NCBI GenBank assembly: GCA_964629635.1
Contig: CAZVQS010000001.1
Span: 62,001-126,000 of the forward strand
Direction: 5' to 3'
Source: YC2-FULL-38-9 sp964629635
Lineage (GTDB): Bacteria; Patescibacteriota; Microgenomatia; UBA1406; GWC2-37-13
DNA length: 64,000 nt
Part shown: positions 1-9,408 of the stretch, piece by piece
How positions within the stretch are numbered: position 1 is the first letter of the stretch
Layout: every line of letters begins with the position of its first letter
Translations under genes and position numbers: made by a program
The notes under the pieces: generated by a model
What the model saw: only the letters and a program-made list of their open reading frames with translations
Databases searched by the model: none
Told to the model about the DNA's origin: nothing

Positions 1-386
1 ACAACGCGCGTTGGTACATGTGCACGAATGACATGCCCGCCCGCGTGGACGACGTTGATGGGATCTCGGTCCTGGACCAGAATGCCATGAAGACCTGGCT
101 TTCGCAGAACATCGGCGGAGCAAGCTCGCAGTGGCACCTGGTGCTCGATGAGTCCAACGGCAGTTTCATCGCCTGGGAATTCGACGCACGCCCGTCCACC
201 GGCTCCGGCAGCAACGCTGTGCTGCACGCGACCGTCGGCTACGTGTCATTCGGCGCCTGGAACGAAGCTTCCCAGTCCTGGGACAGCATCGTGATCGAAG
301 GCGGCGCCTGCACGTACGCCAAGGTCGGCGAGCCGAATGGCTGCGTCGCCATCGACTCCGGTCGGTGGTTCCCCCCTTTCCGCTAG
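1..386 (+). CDS. Unknown protein, 5' end outside the window
   Basis: The reading frame is open to the left edge, so only the C-terminal part (at least 127 residues) is present; the ATG at 18 is probably internal. I do not recognise a family. The fragment has aromatic/Gly-rich stretches such as WHLVLDES and VGYVSFGAWNEASQSW, suggesting a beta-rich domain, and two cysteines near the end (GGACTYAKVGEPNGCVAI) that could pair. No membrane segment is visible. The stretch is clearly richer in G and C, especially at third codon positions, than the following genes, so it may be of recent foreign origin or lie near an assembly junction. A strong hairpin follows its stop codon. Confidence 0.5.
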   Translation, partial: NARWYMCTNDMPARVDDVDGISVLDQNAMKTWLSQNIGGASSQWHLVLDESNGSFIAWEFDARPSTGSGSNAVLHATVGYVSFGAWNEASQSWDSIVIEGGACTYAKVGEPNGCVAIDSGRWFPPFR

Positions 387-412
387 ACACGCGGATAGGG
401 ATGGCTGCCAAA

Positions 413-452
413 AAAGGCAGTTCAAGTGCTTACATAGGCTTGAGCTGCCTTT
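413..452 (+). terminator. Hairpin after the first gene
   Basis: A 14-bp stem with one G-U wobble (AAAGGCAGTTCAAG at 413-426 against CTTGAGCTGCCTTT at 439-452) encloses a 12-nt loop 27 nt after the stop at 386. The 3' arm ends in TTT but no longer U-run follows, so it is a probable rather than canonical intrinsic terminator. Confidence 0.6.
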
Positions 453-475
453 GTAACAAACCTAAGCCCATTAAA

Positions 476-682
476 GGGAGGTGCGCATACGCATGTATGC
501 TCAGTCCTCCCAGCATGAGGTTTCGAGATGACCCACAAGGCCGTCTTATATTGAGAACAGAGCTCCACGAGCTCGGTTGTTGGACATTGGCTTTTAAACC
601 AATGCCCCGGTGCCTTTCGCGCCGCACACAACTCTTCAATATACCCCTCATGCTTTCCCCTATGAAGGCAACCCGAAGTTGC
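476..682 (+). ncRNA. Multibranched structured RNA or 5' leader of unknown class
   Basis: The gap of about 310 nt before the glycosyltransferase gene has no credible ORF but contains many mutually compatible helices. GGGAGG 476-481 pairs with CCTCCC 506-511, enclosing GCATAC 485-490 / GTATGC 495-500. AGCATGAGG 512-520 pairs with CCTCATGCT 646-654. TATATTGA 547-554 pairs with TCAATATA 636-643. GTTGT 576-580 pairs with ACAAC 628-632. Local hairpins lie at 560-574 (GAGCTC/GAGCTC), 585-604 (CATTGG/CCAATG), 609-623 (GGTGC/GCGCC) and 668-682 (GCAAC/GTTGC). The last ends just before the ribosome-binding site of the next gene. I found no match to RNase P RNA, tmRNA, SRP RNA, T-box or common riboswitch signatures. 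It could be a cis-regulator or an independent small RNA. Confidence 0.45.
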
Positions 683-698
683 AGTCAGAGGAGAAACT

Positions 699-2018
699 AT
701 GAAAAACACCAACACTTACAATAAGGCGCAGGATACGGTAGCAGTCATCTCCTCCTATGCCTCAAAAGACGACGCGAATAAAAGCGCCATTGACCGCTAT
801 AACAAACGCAAGCTCGAAGACCTTGCCATGAACCATCCGGTCGTCATCTGTGCGGAAAAGAAACGGAACGAACCGTATAACGAACTGTATGCCTATAAAC
901 ACAACATAGACGTCGCCCGCGTTTGGGAGAAGGGGAAAGTCCTTTCACTTTTCAACATGATCAAATACATCGTCCGCCTTCCCCACGTGAAGACGGTGCT
1001 TGTTGAATTTGAATTCAACGTGTTCGGCGGAACTCTCATGAATATCGCGCTTGTTGCCGCCCTTTTCGTATTGAGACTGCTCGGGAAACATATCGTGTTC
1101 GAACTCCACCAGGTCATCACCGACGTGGACAAGCTCGAAAAGCACCTCAACATACGCAATTCATTGCTTGAATTCGTTTACTCGAACGGCATCAAGGCAT
1201 TCTTCTTTGCAGTCGGTCTCGTGTCCAACCGGGTGGTCGTGCTTGAACAGGAGCTGAAGGACCGCCTGACCGCATACGTTTCCACAGAAAAAATCCACCT
1301 GATCCCCCACCACATGCGCCTCCAGAAAACGTCGGACAAAACCGGCGCCAAGACAAAGCTCGGTATCCCTTCCGGCCGGTTCGTGGTTCTCGTTTTCGGA
1401 TACCTGAACTGGTACAAGGGTGTGGACTGGATCATCAAGGCTGTCAACGCCTTCAAGGGTACGAATATCCACCTGCTTGTCGCAGGAGGACCGAACCCCT
1501 ACCACATGCATAAAGAGTACTACCGCAAATATTACGACGGCATGGTCAAACTGATGAACGCGAATCCCAACATTACCTGCACCGGCTTCGTCGAGGAGGA
1601 GGATATGGATACGGTATTCTCAGCTGCCGACCTCATGACGTTGCCGTACCGGGTATTCATGGCCGCCTCCGGACCGTTTTCCCAGGCACTCTCCTATGGC
1701 GTGCCCGTCATACTTTCCGAGAAACTGGCGGATTACATGAAGTCCGGCGACTTTACCGCTGCCATGCGCAAGACCGGCCTGAAGAAAAATGACCTGTTTT
1801 TTCCCATGAGAATCAAGCGGGTTGTCAGCCTCATATCGCTGCTTTCGCATAACGCGGGAGCCATGGACCGCCTTGCCCGGTTTTCGAAACTGCTCGGCAA
1901 AGAGCGTTCTTCGCACGAGGTAACCAAACGGTTCAGCACCATTCTGTTTCCTTCAAAACAAACCGTCTCGACCGTGCGCAATAGCTCACAAATCACCCCC
2001 AAGATAAATTACACTTAA
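699..2018 (+). CDS. Glycosyltransferase, GT4 family (GT-B fold)
   Basis: A 439-residue cytoplasmic or membrane-associated retaining glycosyltransferase that would move a sugar from a nucleotide-sugar to a glycan or lipid-linked acceptor. The C-terminal half carries the GT4-type second Rossmann domain: a strand plus FGYLNWYKGVDWIIKAV near residue 230, a sugar-nucleotide region GPNPYH, FVEEEDMDTVFSAADLMTLPYR near 300, then ASGPFSQALSYGVPVILSE, where acceptor/donor binding residues normally sit. A hydrophobic stretch near residues 110-130 suggests membrane association. The ATG at 699 is preceded by an AGAGGAGA Shine-Dalgarno sequence, which is unusual here because most first genes look leaderless. 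It starts an operon with the next two genes (3 nt gap, then overlap). The substrate cannot be told from sequence. Confidence 0.85.
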   Translation: MKNTNTYNKAQDTVAVISSYASKDDANKSAIDRYNKRKLEDLAMNHPVVICAEKKRNEPYNELYAYKHNIDVARVWEKGKVLSLFNMIKYIVRLPHVKTVLVEFEFNVFGGTLMNIALVAALFVLRLLGKHIVFELHQVITDVDKLEKHLNIRNSLLEFVYSNGIKAFFFAVGLVSNRVVVLEQELKDRLTAYVSTEKIHLIPHHMRLQKTSDKTGAKTKLGIPSGRFVVLVFGYLNWYKGVDWIIKAVNAFKGTNIHLLVAGGPNPYHMHKEYYRKYYDGMVKLMNANPNITCTGFVEEEDMDTVFSAADLMTLPYRVFMAASGPFSQALSYGVPVILSEKLADYMKSGDFTAAMRKTGLKKNDLFFPMRIKRVVSLISLLSHNAGAMDRLARFSKLLGKERSSHEVTKRFSTILFPSKQTVSTVRNSSQITPKINYT

Positions 2019-2021
2019 GGT

Positions 2022-3764
2022 ATGGGGAACAAACTGGCATGGGGTATTTTCGCCGCACTCTCCTGTGGCATACTCTTTTTATTCCTTACCTTGCCCGCAA
2101 CGGATAACGGCGGCGATATGGTCGAATACTTCGGCATGACGGAATCGCTCCTCAACCACGGGGGGATACACCTGACGGACTACGACTTTGACGAACTGAA
2201 GAGATACCTGTCGCCGGGGTATTTTGCCTTCCAAAACCAGTACGAGGAAACCAAAGGCGGCTTCATGGCATATGTTCCCGGCACCGGCGGCTATACCTAT
2301 TCCCTCCATTTCTGGTTCTATTCTCTCATCGCAGCCCCGGTACGGATAGTGCTACGTATCTTCAATCTTAACGAACTCCATACGCTGCGCCTCGCGAACT
2401 GGGTGCTTTTTACCCTCATCATCGGGTATGTCATGCAACGGTTCCTCCCCTCCCCCCGCAAAAAGCTGCTCTTTTTGGCATCGGTCGCAATATCGCCCCT
2501 CATGTTTTTCCTCATTTATCCGGGGGTTGATGCGTATTACTCGCTCCTTCTCCTTGCCGCGGTATTTGCCTTGATCCACAGGAAATACGCCCCGGCAGCT
2601 CTGTTTTCGACGCTTGCCTCCTGGCACAGCCAGCCGCTTGCACTGGTTACCGTATTCATAATCGGCCTGTATCTGTATGACGGCATCAGGCGCAGGAACC
2701 TCCGGGCGGGAGACTATGTGACAATCGTGCTTTGTATCGCTCTCGGAAGCATACCGTACCTGTCAAACCTCCGTTTTTTCGGCGTGCTGAGCCCGTGGAG
2801 CACGATCCGTGACGGCTGGACGCAGATATACGGATTCGGCCTCCGGAACCTGAGCCTCAAGCGTCTTGCGGAACAATTTTTCGACCTGAACATGGGGCTT
2901 TTCTGGTACGCGCCGGTGACGATGATTGCAGGTTTTGTCGCGATGGTCCGCTCGGGAAAAAAACATCCCCTCAACTATGCCGTTATTGCCCTTATGATAC
3001 TGGTTGCCTTCGGTTACCAGACCAACCCTGCCTGGCATTACGGTACTGCGGGTTTCGCGCCGACGCGTCACGTACTCTTTGCCGTCCCCTTCCTTATCGC
3101 ATATGCAGTTGAGTTTGGGAAGATAAACCGGCGGTGGCTTATTGCACTTGCCCTCCCCCTTGCCTTCCAGTTCTATGCGCTCGCAAACAACGGATACCTG
3201 AATCCGTACTTTTACAACAGCATGTTCCACAGCCCCTATGCCTCGCTTGTCCTTAAATATGCGCCGGGGCTCTACAATCCAACGCCTAAAATATTCGTCG
3301 ACCGAACCACCCATACGGACAAGAAGTTCATCACAACCGCCATATATAAGGACAACGGCGTATGCCGGAAAGCATACGTGACCCGTTCGGACCGGGATCT
3401 GCTTCTGCAGGAGTGCGGGTACATACCCGGCTCCCCGCCTGACGCGCTGGAGGACGACATGATGCATACCGCCTCATACCCGAGGAACGTATATGTCATT
3501 GACGGCGTCCTGATCCCGGATCCTGCCGCCTGCCAGGCCGGTTTTACGGCGACCGAGGAACTGCCGTATGCATGCATGCGGACTCCCGCGGATTTTGTCA
3601 TGCAGACGGGTTTCGATAGCGCGCTCTTCGGTACGCGCGTCCAACCGGCACAGGAACAGGAAGGCGGATGGATTATTTCAAAAGGCGATGTGGTCAGGAT
3701 AACGGTACCTCCGGGGTATCGGCTCTGGCACCAATCCCTTGAAGGCACTTATGTCAACTATTAA
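2022..3764 (+). CDS. Polytopic GT-C-like membrane protein
   Basis: A 580-residue integral membrane protein, about ten hydrophobic segments between residues 5 and 400, followed by a roughly 150-residue soluble C-terminal region with several cysteines (VCRKAY, LLQECGYIPG, DPAACQAG, YACMRTP) that may form disulfides outside the membrane. The first extracytoplasmic loop has acidic residues in TDNGGDMVEYFGMTESLL, the place where GT-C enzymes using polyprenyl-phosphate sugars carry their catalytic acid. The family is therefore inferred as GT-C-like, without a specific assignment. The ATG lies 3 nt after the stop of the GT4 gene, and the end overlaps the next gene, so the three are one transcription unit for surface glycan assembly. 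Confidence 0.65.
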   Translation: MGNKLAWGIFAALSCGILFLFLTLPATDNGGDMVEYFGMTESLLNHGGIHLTDYDFDELKRYLSPGYFAFQNQYEETKGGFMAYVPGTGGYTYSLHFWFYSLIAAPVRIVLRIFNLNELHTLRLANWVLFTLIIGYVMQRFLPSPRKKLLFLASVAISPLMFFLIYPGVDAYYSLLLLAAVFALIHRKYAPAALFSTLASWHSQPLALVTVFIIGLYLYDGIRRRNLRAGDYVTIVLCIALGSIPYLSNLRFFGVLSPWSTIRDGWTQIYGFGLRNLSLKRLAEQFFDLNMGLFWYAPVTMIAGFVAMVRSGKKHPLNYAVIALMILVAFGYQTNPAWHYGTAGFAPTRHVLFAVPFLIAYAVEFGKINRRWLIALALPLAFQFYALANNGYLNPYFYNSMFHSPYASLVLKYAPGLYNPTPKIFVDRTTHTDKKFITTAIYKDNGVCRKAYVTRSDRDLLLQECGYIPGSPPDALEDDMMHTASYPRNVYVIDGVLIPDPAACQAGFTATEELPYACMRTPADFVMQTGFDSALFGTRVQPAQEQEGGWIISKGDVVRITVPPGYRLWHQSLEGTYVNY

Positions 3765-6700
3765 CGATTCACCATCCCGCATGAAGCCGATTGCAGCATT
3801 TGCCAGATACGTTCCGTTTGTACTTCTCAACCTGCTTATGCTGGCTATCTGCTTTGCCAATTGGCATCAGGGTGAAATGTTCATCGGCTGGGACTCGGTG
3901 AATGCGGAACTCAATCCCTGGCTCAATATCATGCGGTCGATCCATGCAGGATGGCAGGAGTATTATGGCGTGGGGCTATTGGGCGGCCACGGTTTTGCCG
4001 CACTGCTTCCCGTTTCGCTGCTTGCGCTCCTCGGATCGTCAGTGCTTCCCCTGTGGGCCGTACGCACGGTTATCAGCCTAGGTCTCGTGTACGCGGGAGT
4101 CGTCGGAATGTACCTGCTCGTTTCCCGCGTATTGAAACGCCTGATTCCGGGTGCCCATGCCCGCCTCCCCCATGCGGCGGAATGGATCGCGCTCTTTTCG
4201 GCGCTCGTTTACCTGTTCAACCAGGGCTCTGCAGAACAGCTTTTTACCCAGACCGAAGCGTTTACGTTCCATTTCGCTGCGCTTCCTTGGCTATTTCTCA
4301 CCAGTCTCATCTTTCTTGAAACCCCCAACCGCAGAAACGCGTTCCTGGTCGTAGCAGCCCAGCTCATGTTTTCCACCCAGGGATTCGTACCGCCGGTTTT
4401 TCTCGCATACGTCATATCGCTTCTTTTGTTTGTCGCGGGGTTCACGGCGCTTTCTCCCCGCAAACGGGCTGCAGCCAAAGCGTCATGCATACTTCTTGCA
4501 CTGATCCTTGCGGCGAACAGTTATTGGATCATCCCGTTCGGGGTCAACCAGGCATCCCAAAAGGAAACGTTCCTCGAATCCTACAACAATCTCCTCCAGA
4601 CGCCCGAATTCATCCAGAAAAACAGCAAGTTCGGCGCATGGGAAAACGTTGCCCTACTCAAGGGATTCTTCTGGGACTCGAAAATGTTCGATGAATTCAT
4701 TCTGCTGCCATGGAAGTACCATTTTTCGTCCGGAGTCGTACCTGCCATCGGATACGGAGTATTTCTGGTATCCCTTGCCGGACTGGGAAGCGCGTTTCTG
4801 GGCCGCAACCGTCGGATCGGACTCGCGTTTGCGTCAGTATATCTGCTGTATTTCGGCAACCTGGCAACCGAAATACCCCCCTTTTCCTACGCACTATCGT
4901 TTCTACGGTCCGTTTCCCCGAGCTTCAGGCAGGCATTCAGGAATCCTTTCACGAAATTCAGCATCGGAGCTGGCTTCAGTTACAGCCTGTTTTTCGGCAT
5001 CGGTACGCTTTTTATCCTCATAGCCCTTTACCGGCTCAAACGCATGCGCGTCAACCCTTACACGCTCTATGCCGTACTGTTGGGCCTCCTTGTCTACGCA
5101 GGCATACCAATCATCCAGGGGCATCTCTTTTACACCCGGCTTTTCGTAAAACTGCCTCCTGCTTACACGGACACGGTTTCATTTTTCAATAGACAGTCGG
5201 ACGGCCGGATCGCGGATTTCCCCCAGGAATGTCCGGAAGGGTGGTACCATTACAGCTGGGGATACGTGGGGTCGGGATTCCTGTGGTATGGCATCAAACA
5301 GCCCGTTCTTTCGCGCACCTTCGATGTATGGCACAACGCGAACGAGAATTACTACTGGGAAACAATCCAGGCACTTCGCGAAAACGACTACAAGCGGTTT
5401 GCGGACGTCATGAGAAAGTATGACGTCCGGTGGATCATGTATGACGGCAACCTGAAACACTGCCGCAACCAGCGCACCATTCTCCAAAATGAGGATTTCA
5501 GGCAGTACCTGCGCACGTCACCGGAATACACCCGGAGATTTGCCAGCACCCGCGGAACAAACGATCCGATCGAAGTCTACGAACTGAATTCCTATGCCGG
5601 ATCCTATGTGACAACAGCCCGCTCCGTTCCGAATATACTCCCCTCGTACCGGTTCACCGATTATGACACCGCCGCAGACGATACCCCGGTTTATTCAAAC
5701 GATCCGGCCCGTACACCGGATGTTGTTATTCCGTTCCGGAGTCTTTTTGACAAGCGGAACCCCGGCGAGAAGGACTTCGAAATTGCGCATGCGGGCAACC
5801 GCGTAACGCTTAAAACGACATTCCAGTTAGCCGGACCGCTGGATACGGTCCTCCACGTACCGCCCTACGCGCACATGGAAAGCGTCATACCGGTGTACCT
5901 CACCGTCAGCGCCGCAAACGGCAATGGCGCACGGCTATTCGCCCGGCTCGCACTGCCGCGCCTGTTCATAAACGGGAATGAAACCGTCCGCAACAAAGCC
6001 GAATTCGCATTGGGAACCCTGCCCAAAACAACCGGGGACATGCTCCTGACGGTTAACGAAAATGAATACCGTATCACGCCGAACTCCTCAATCCTCACTT
6101 ATTTTTATACGAACGTAGGAAATAGTATATCTTTTAATACAGGCTCCTCCGCTCCCATACCGGTATGGGGCGACAAGGAAGATGAGATTTTCAAAAGATT
6201 TGTCAATGAAGAATACTCCTATCCGGTAACGCTCGAAAAACAAAATGAAGTACGCATCGAACTGCCCACCTTTGCGGACAACACCGCAATGGGAAGCCGC
6301 ATGCGAAACGGACTGGTGCGCCATCTCAACGCTCCCTGTTCAAACGGTCCCGCCACAACCGAAAACCGCAATGAAGTTGCGTTCCCGGAAGAGGAAAATG
6401 AGTACCTGCGCCTTATATCCGCGAACAACGACCAGTGTCTTACCCTGAGTTTTCCCACCCTCCAGACCGATATCGGCTACATCATGGACATCACAACACG
6501 GAACGGATCGGGACTGCCGCTTCGCGTCAATCTCCTGAACAGCAAGGGAGCCTATTACCTCATGTCTGACCTTGACCCGCACCGGCAATTTGAAACCAGC
6601 TCGTTTATCATCCCGCCCAGCTACAAGGATGCGGTGGGATATGAAGCGCTCATACAAAACCGGTCGCTCAGCTATCAGGAGACGGTAAACGATATCCGTT

Positions 6701-7131
6701 CCGTCGGGTTCACCTTCCTTCCCTACCGGTTCATAAAGAGCCTCCGGTTCGGCAGGCCTCCCCAGGCGGAAATCGCTTCAACGGGGGCCGTGGAGGTCGC
6801 CCACCCTCTTCCCTTCCTGTATGAAGCCGCGGTCAATGATTCTCTCACGCCGGACGGCCTTCTTGTCCTGTACCAGTCGTACCATCCGGGCTGGACTGCA
6901 TATGCGGTGCCTGACCGGAGCATCCGTACCAGGCTGTTCCCGTTCCTTTTCGGCACTAAACTCACCGGACACCAAACCGTAAACAACTGGGCAAACGGGT
7001 GGCAGGTTGAACAGCTGCCGGACGGAAATAAACATGTTATGATTGTATTCTGGCCGCAGTATCTGCAGTATGCGGGATTCTGCGCCCTGTTCCTGGCAGC
7101 GGGAGGAATCCTTTTCATGAAACGAAAGTAA
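3751..7131 (+). CDS. Very large polytopic membrane protein, YfhO or arabinofuranosyltransferase-like
   Basis: About 1126 residues. The N-terminal 440 residues hold roughly a dozen membrane segments; the rest is a long extracytoplasmic region rich in beta-strand and ending with one more membrane helix and KRK. An early loop contains GWDSVNAELNPWLNIMR, resembling the acidic loop of GT-C-type transferases. This layout fits the large GT-C/YfhO/arabinofuranosyltransferase-like proteins that modify surface polymers, but no diagnostic motif lets me choose. The ATG at 3751 is preferred over a TTG four codons earlier because GAAGG lies 5 nt before it; it overlaps the previous gene by 14 nt, implying translational coupling. 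It ends the glycan operon. Confidence 0.6.
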   Translation: MSTINDSPSRMKPIAAFARYVPFVLLNLLMLAICFANWHQGEMFIGWDSVNAELNPWLNIMRSIHAGWQEYYGVGLLGGHGFAALLPVSLLALLGSSVLPLWAVRTVISLGLVYAGVVGMYLLVSRVLKRLIPGAHARLPHAAEWIALFSALVYLFNQGSAEQLFTQTEAFTFHFAALPWLFLTSLIFLETPNRRNAFLVVAAQLMFSTQGFVPPVFLAYVISLLLFVAGFTALSPRKRAAAKASCILLALILAANSYWIIPFGVNQASQKETFLESYNNLLQTPEFIQKNSKFGAWENVALLKGFFWDSKMFDEFILLPWKYHFSSGVVPAIGYGVFLVSLAGLGSAFLGRNRRIGLAFASVYLLYFGNLATEIPPFSYALSFLRSVSPSFRQAFRNPFTKFSIGAGFSYSLFFGIGTLFILIALYRLKRMRVNPYTLYAVLLGLLVYAGIPIIQGHLFYTRLFVKLPPAYTDTVSFFNRQSDGRIADFPQECPEGWYHYSWGYVGSGFLWYGIKQPVLSRTFDVWHNANENYYWETIQALRENDYKRFADVMRKYDVRWIMYDGNLKHCRNQRTILQNEDFRQYLRTSPEYTRRFASTRGTNDPIEVYELNSYAGSYVTTARSVPNILPSYRFTDYDTAADDTPVYSNDPARTPDVVIPFRSLFDKRNPGEKDFEIAHAGNRVTLKTTFQLAGPLDTVLHVPPYAHMESVIPVYLTVSAANGNGARLFARLALPRLFINGNETVRNKAEFALGTLPKTTGDMLLTVNENEYRITPNSSILTYFYTNVGNSISFNTGSSAPIPVWGDKEDEIFKRFVNEEYSYPVTLEKQNEVRIELPTFADNTAMGSRMRNGLVRHLNAPCSNGPATTENRNEVAFPEEENEYLRLISANNDQCLTLSFPTLQTDIGYIMDITTRNGSGLPLRVNLLNSKGAYYLMSDLDPHRQFETSSFIIPPSYKDAVGYEALIQNRSLSYQETVNDIRSVGFTFLPYRFIKSLRFGRPPQAEIASTGAVEVAHPLPFLYEAAVNDSLTPDGLLVLYQSYHPGWTAYAVPDRSIRTRLFPFLFGTKLTGHQTVNNWANGWQVEQLPDGNKHVMIVFWPQYLQYAGFCALFLAAGGILFMKRK

Positions 7132-7165
7132 ACCGGCCCCGGAACCGTGCGTTTTATTTTAATGT

Positions 7166-9370
7166 ATGGTTGAAGCAGCAGTAGGAATCGGCAACATGAC
7201 TGCACAGCGTCCGCGCCCCGAATCGCGCACTAATCCTTCTGTGGAAAAAAAACCGGGGCAGCCGAAACATGAAATTCCGGTTATCCCCAACCTCCCGCCC
7301 CGCGAGAATCTCCTTATTTGGCAGGAACGGCAGAAACTGGATTCGGTTCTAAAAGACCCCAATGTCTCCACGATTATCCTCGCGGCAGGCACCGGAACCG
7401 GAAAAACACGCGGCGGCTCGCAAATCGCCCTTGAGGCTCTGGGAACTTCCGGAAAAATGGTCGTTACGGAAAACCTCAGGCGTGCTGCCGAGGAAAGCGC
7501 AAAAGTTGCTGCGGCGGACCTGAAGGTGGGACTCGGGGATGAAGTGGGCGTGCAGAACCGGTATGTCCACAAGGTATCAGAAGATACGCGGCTTCTCTTT
7601 TGTCCGGTGCAGTCGCTTCTCATTAAAATGGAAAGCGATCCCCTCCTGTCGGAATACAGCCTCGTTGCCATGGATGAGGTACATAAGGAATCGAAGGCAA
7701 ACGAACTGTGTATGATCCAGCTGCGGGACATACAGGCCAAGCGGAAAGCCCAAGGGTTACCGCAGCTCAAACTCATGTTCATATCCGCAACCGTTGACCA
7801 GGAGAAAATCAAAACGCATTTCCCTGACGCGGTCCCTGTAGAGATAGAAGGGAAAACATACCCGGTCGACGAATCGTTTGAAACGCAGGAAATCCCACCG
7901 GCTCAGCTCCCCCGCCGGGCTGCGGAACGCATCCGCACATCCATCGAAACAGGCGAAAAAGGTAATATCCTCGCATTCCTTTCGGGAGAACGGGAAATCG
8001 AGGAGGCAAAAAGCGCGCTTGACGCGATGGGACTCAAGGATGTGGAGATCATCAAATACATGAGTACGCAGCCGAAAGAAGAGCAGGAACGACTGTTTAA
8101 AGAGTCAGGCAAACGGAAAATAGTCCTGGCGACGAACGCGGCGCAGGAGGGACTTACGCTTGACGTCAATATCGTGGTCGACACCGGCATGCATAAGCAC
8201 AAAGTGGTTGACGAAATCAGCGGGCGGGAATACCTGCGGGAAGAAAAGGCTCCGCAGGACCATCTCACTCAGCGGAGGGGCCGCGTGGGGCGCAAGGAAT
8301 CCCCGTTCCCCGGGCAAAAGGACAAGTATTATGCGCTTTTCACCAAAGAAGACCGGGCCGGACGCCCGGAACATGAAACCGCGGAAATGCAGCGGACAGA
8401 ACTCATGGGCGAAATGCTCATACTCCTCGCCCAGGGACACACCGATCTTCATTCATTCAGGTTTATCAATGATCCTCCCGCCGGACACATCGACTCCGCC
8501 GTGAAGCGTCTTGAAGCAATCGGCGCGGTTGAACACGGAAAGCTCACCGATAAGGGCAAGTTCATGGCTACTCTCCAGCTGAAACCCAACCTGTCAAGCA
8601 TGTTCGTTTCATCCCTGGAGCATGGAGCCGCAAAACAGGCCGGAATGCTTGCCGCGATGCTGGAAACCTATCCGCGGGCGACCGAACCGAGAAACGGCAC
8701 GCCGTCCCCCTTCGCGCATCCGTCCTCCGATGCCCTCGGACTTATCCAGCTTCTTGAGGAATACCGAAGGGCCCAACCCTCCCAGAGGCGCGAATGGGCC
8801 ATTTCACGCAATCTTGATTACCAGAAACTGCGGGACGCGTCAGACCTGTATGATGATCTCATGCGTACGGTACAAGAAAAACGTCCGGACGTAAAAATTG
8901 ATGCGCCCGCAAACCGGGAGGCGCTTGACAAAAGCATCCTGGAAGGGTTCCGCGACAGCCTTGTACAGCGCTCGCGCGACCGCGACTATTTCATTGAGGG
9001 GATACCGGGACTTCAGATCGCAAAAGAATCGACGATCGCCAAACTCAAACCGGGCCAGTTTGTCACCATGGACGTCCAACCGCATCTTAAGGACGGCACG
9101 ATCGATTTCCGCCTGGCGAAACTGAATCACGTCATACCGGATGAATTGGTCAGGGAATCCGTTGCGAAGACACCGGCAACAGATGCGGCCACAGCGCCGC
9201 CCGCTCCCTCAACGCCTCCTCCCCCGGAAAAAGAAGCGTCCGTACCGGTACAGGAACAGGCGCCTGCCGAACCGCCCGCGCCCCCCAAACCGAAAACATT
9301 CGGGCAGCGGTTGAAAACCTGGTTCGACAACTCCGTATTCGGAAAGGTGTTCAAGTGGCTTTTCGGGTAA
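7166..9370 (+). CDS. DEAH-box helicase, HrpA/HrpB-like
   Basis: A 734-residue superfamily 2 NTP-dependent RNA/DNA helicase. Motif I GTGTGKT near residue 75, motif II DEVH near 169, motif III SAT near 207, motif IV LAFLSGEREIEEA near 270, motif V ATNAAQEGLTLD near 325 and motif VI QRRGRVGR near 368 are all visible and match the DEAH/RHA subgroup, with a winged-helix/ratchet-like region after them. The last 80 residues are unusual: a Pro/Ala-rich linker (TAPPAPSTPPPPEKEAS) leads to an amphipathic Phe/Trp-rich tail (WFDNSVFGKVFKWLFG), which could anchor the enzyme to the membrane or a partner. It precedes a TraG-like ATPase gene. The start has no Shine-Dalgarno; a later ATG at 7196 is possible. 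Confidence 0.85.
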   Translation: MVEAAVGIGNMTAQRPRPESRTNPSVEKKPGQPKHEIPVIPNLPPRENLLIWQERQKLDSVLKDPNVSTIILAAGTGTGKTRGGSQIALEALGTSGKMVVTENLRRAAEESAKVAAADLKVGLGDEVGVQNRYVHKVSEDTRLLFCPVQSLLIKMESDPLLSEYSLVAMDEVHKESKANELCMIQLRDIQAKRKAQGLPQLKLMFISATVDQEKIKTHFPDAVPVEIEGKTYPVDESFETQEIPPAQLPRRAAERIRTSIETGEKGNILAFLSGEREIEEAKSALDAMGLKDVEIIKYMSTQPKEEQERLFKESGKRKIVLATNAAQEGLTLDVNIVVDTGMHKHKVVDEISGREYLREEKAPQDHLTQRRGRVGRKESPFPGQKDKYYALFTKEDRAGRPEHETAEMQRTELMGEMLILLAQGHTDLHSFRFINDPPAGHIDSAVKRLEAIGAVEHGKLTDKGKFMATLQLKPNLSSMFVSSLEHGAAKQAGMLAAMLETYPRATEPRNGTPSPFAHPSSDALGLIQLLEEYRRAQPSQRREWAISRNLDYQKLRDASDLYDDLMRTVQEKRPDVKIDAPANREALDKSILEGFRDSLVQRSRDRDYFIEGIPGLQIAKESTIAKLKPGQFVTMDVQPHLKDGTIDFRLAKLNHVIPDELVRESVAKTPATDAATAPPAPSTPPPPEKEASVPVQEQAPAEPPAPPKPKTFGQRLKTWFDNSVFGKVFKWLFG

Positions 9371-9393
9371 CGGGAGCCAACTGATGTTGTTTT

Positions 9394-9402
9394 TGCTATA
9401 CT
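9394..9402 (+). promoter_or_regulatory. Extended -10 promoter of the TraG-like gene
   Basis: TG-C-TATACT at 9394-9402 is an extended -10 element. The start codon at 9409 lies 6 nt after its last base, so transcription should begin at the A of ATG, giving a leaderless mRNA. No good -35 is visible. Confidence 0.6.
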
Positions 9403-9408
9403 AAACGT

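Noticed and set aside
476..682. tmRNA, RNase P RNA, SRP RNA or T-box
   Set aside because: None of their conserved sequences (tRNA-like 3' end, RNase P core, SRP tetraloop, T-box motif) is visible.
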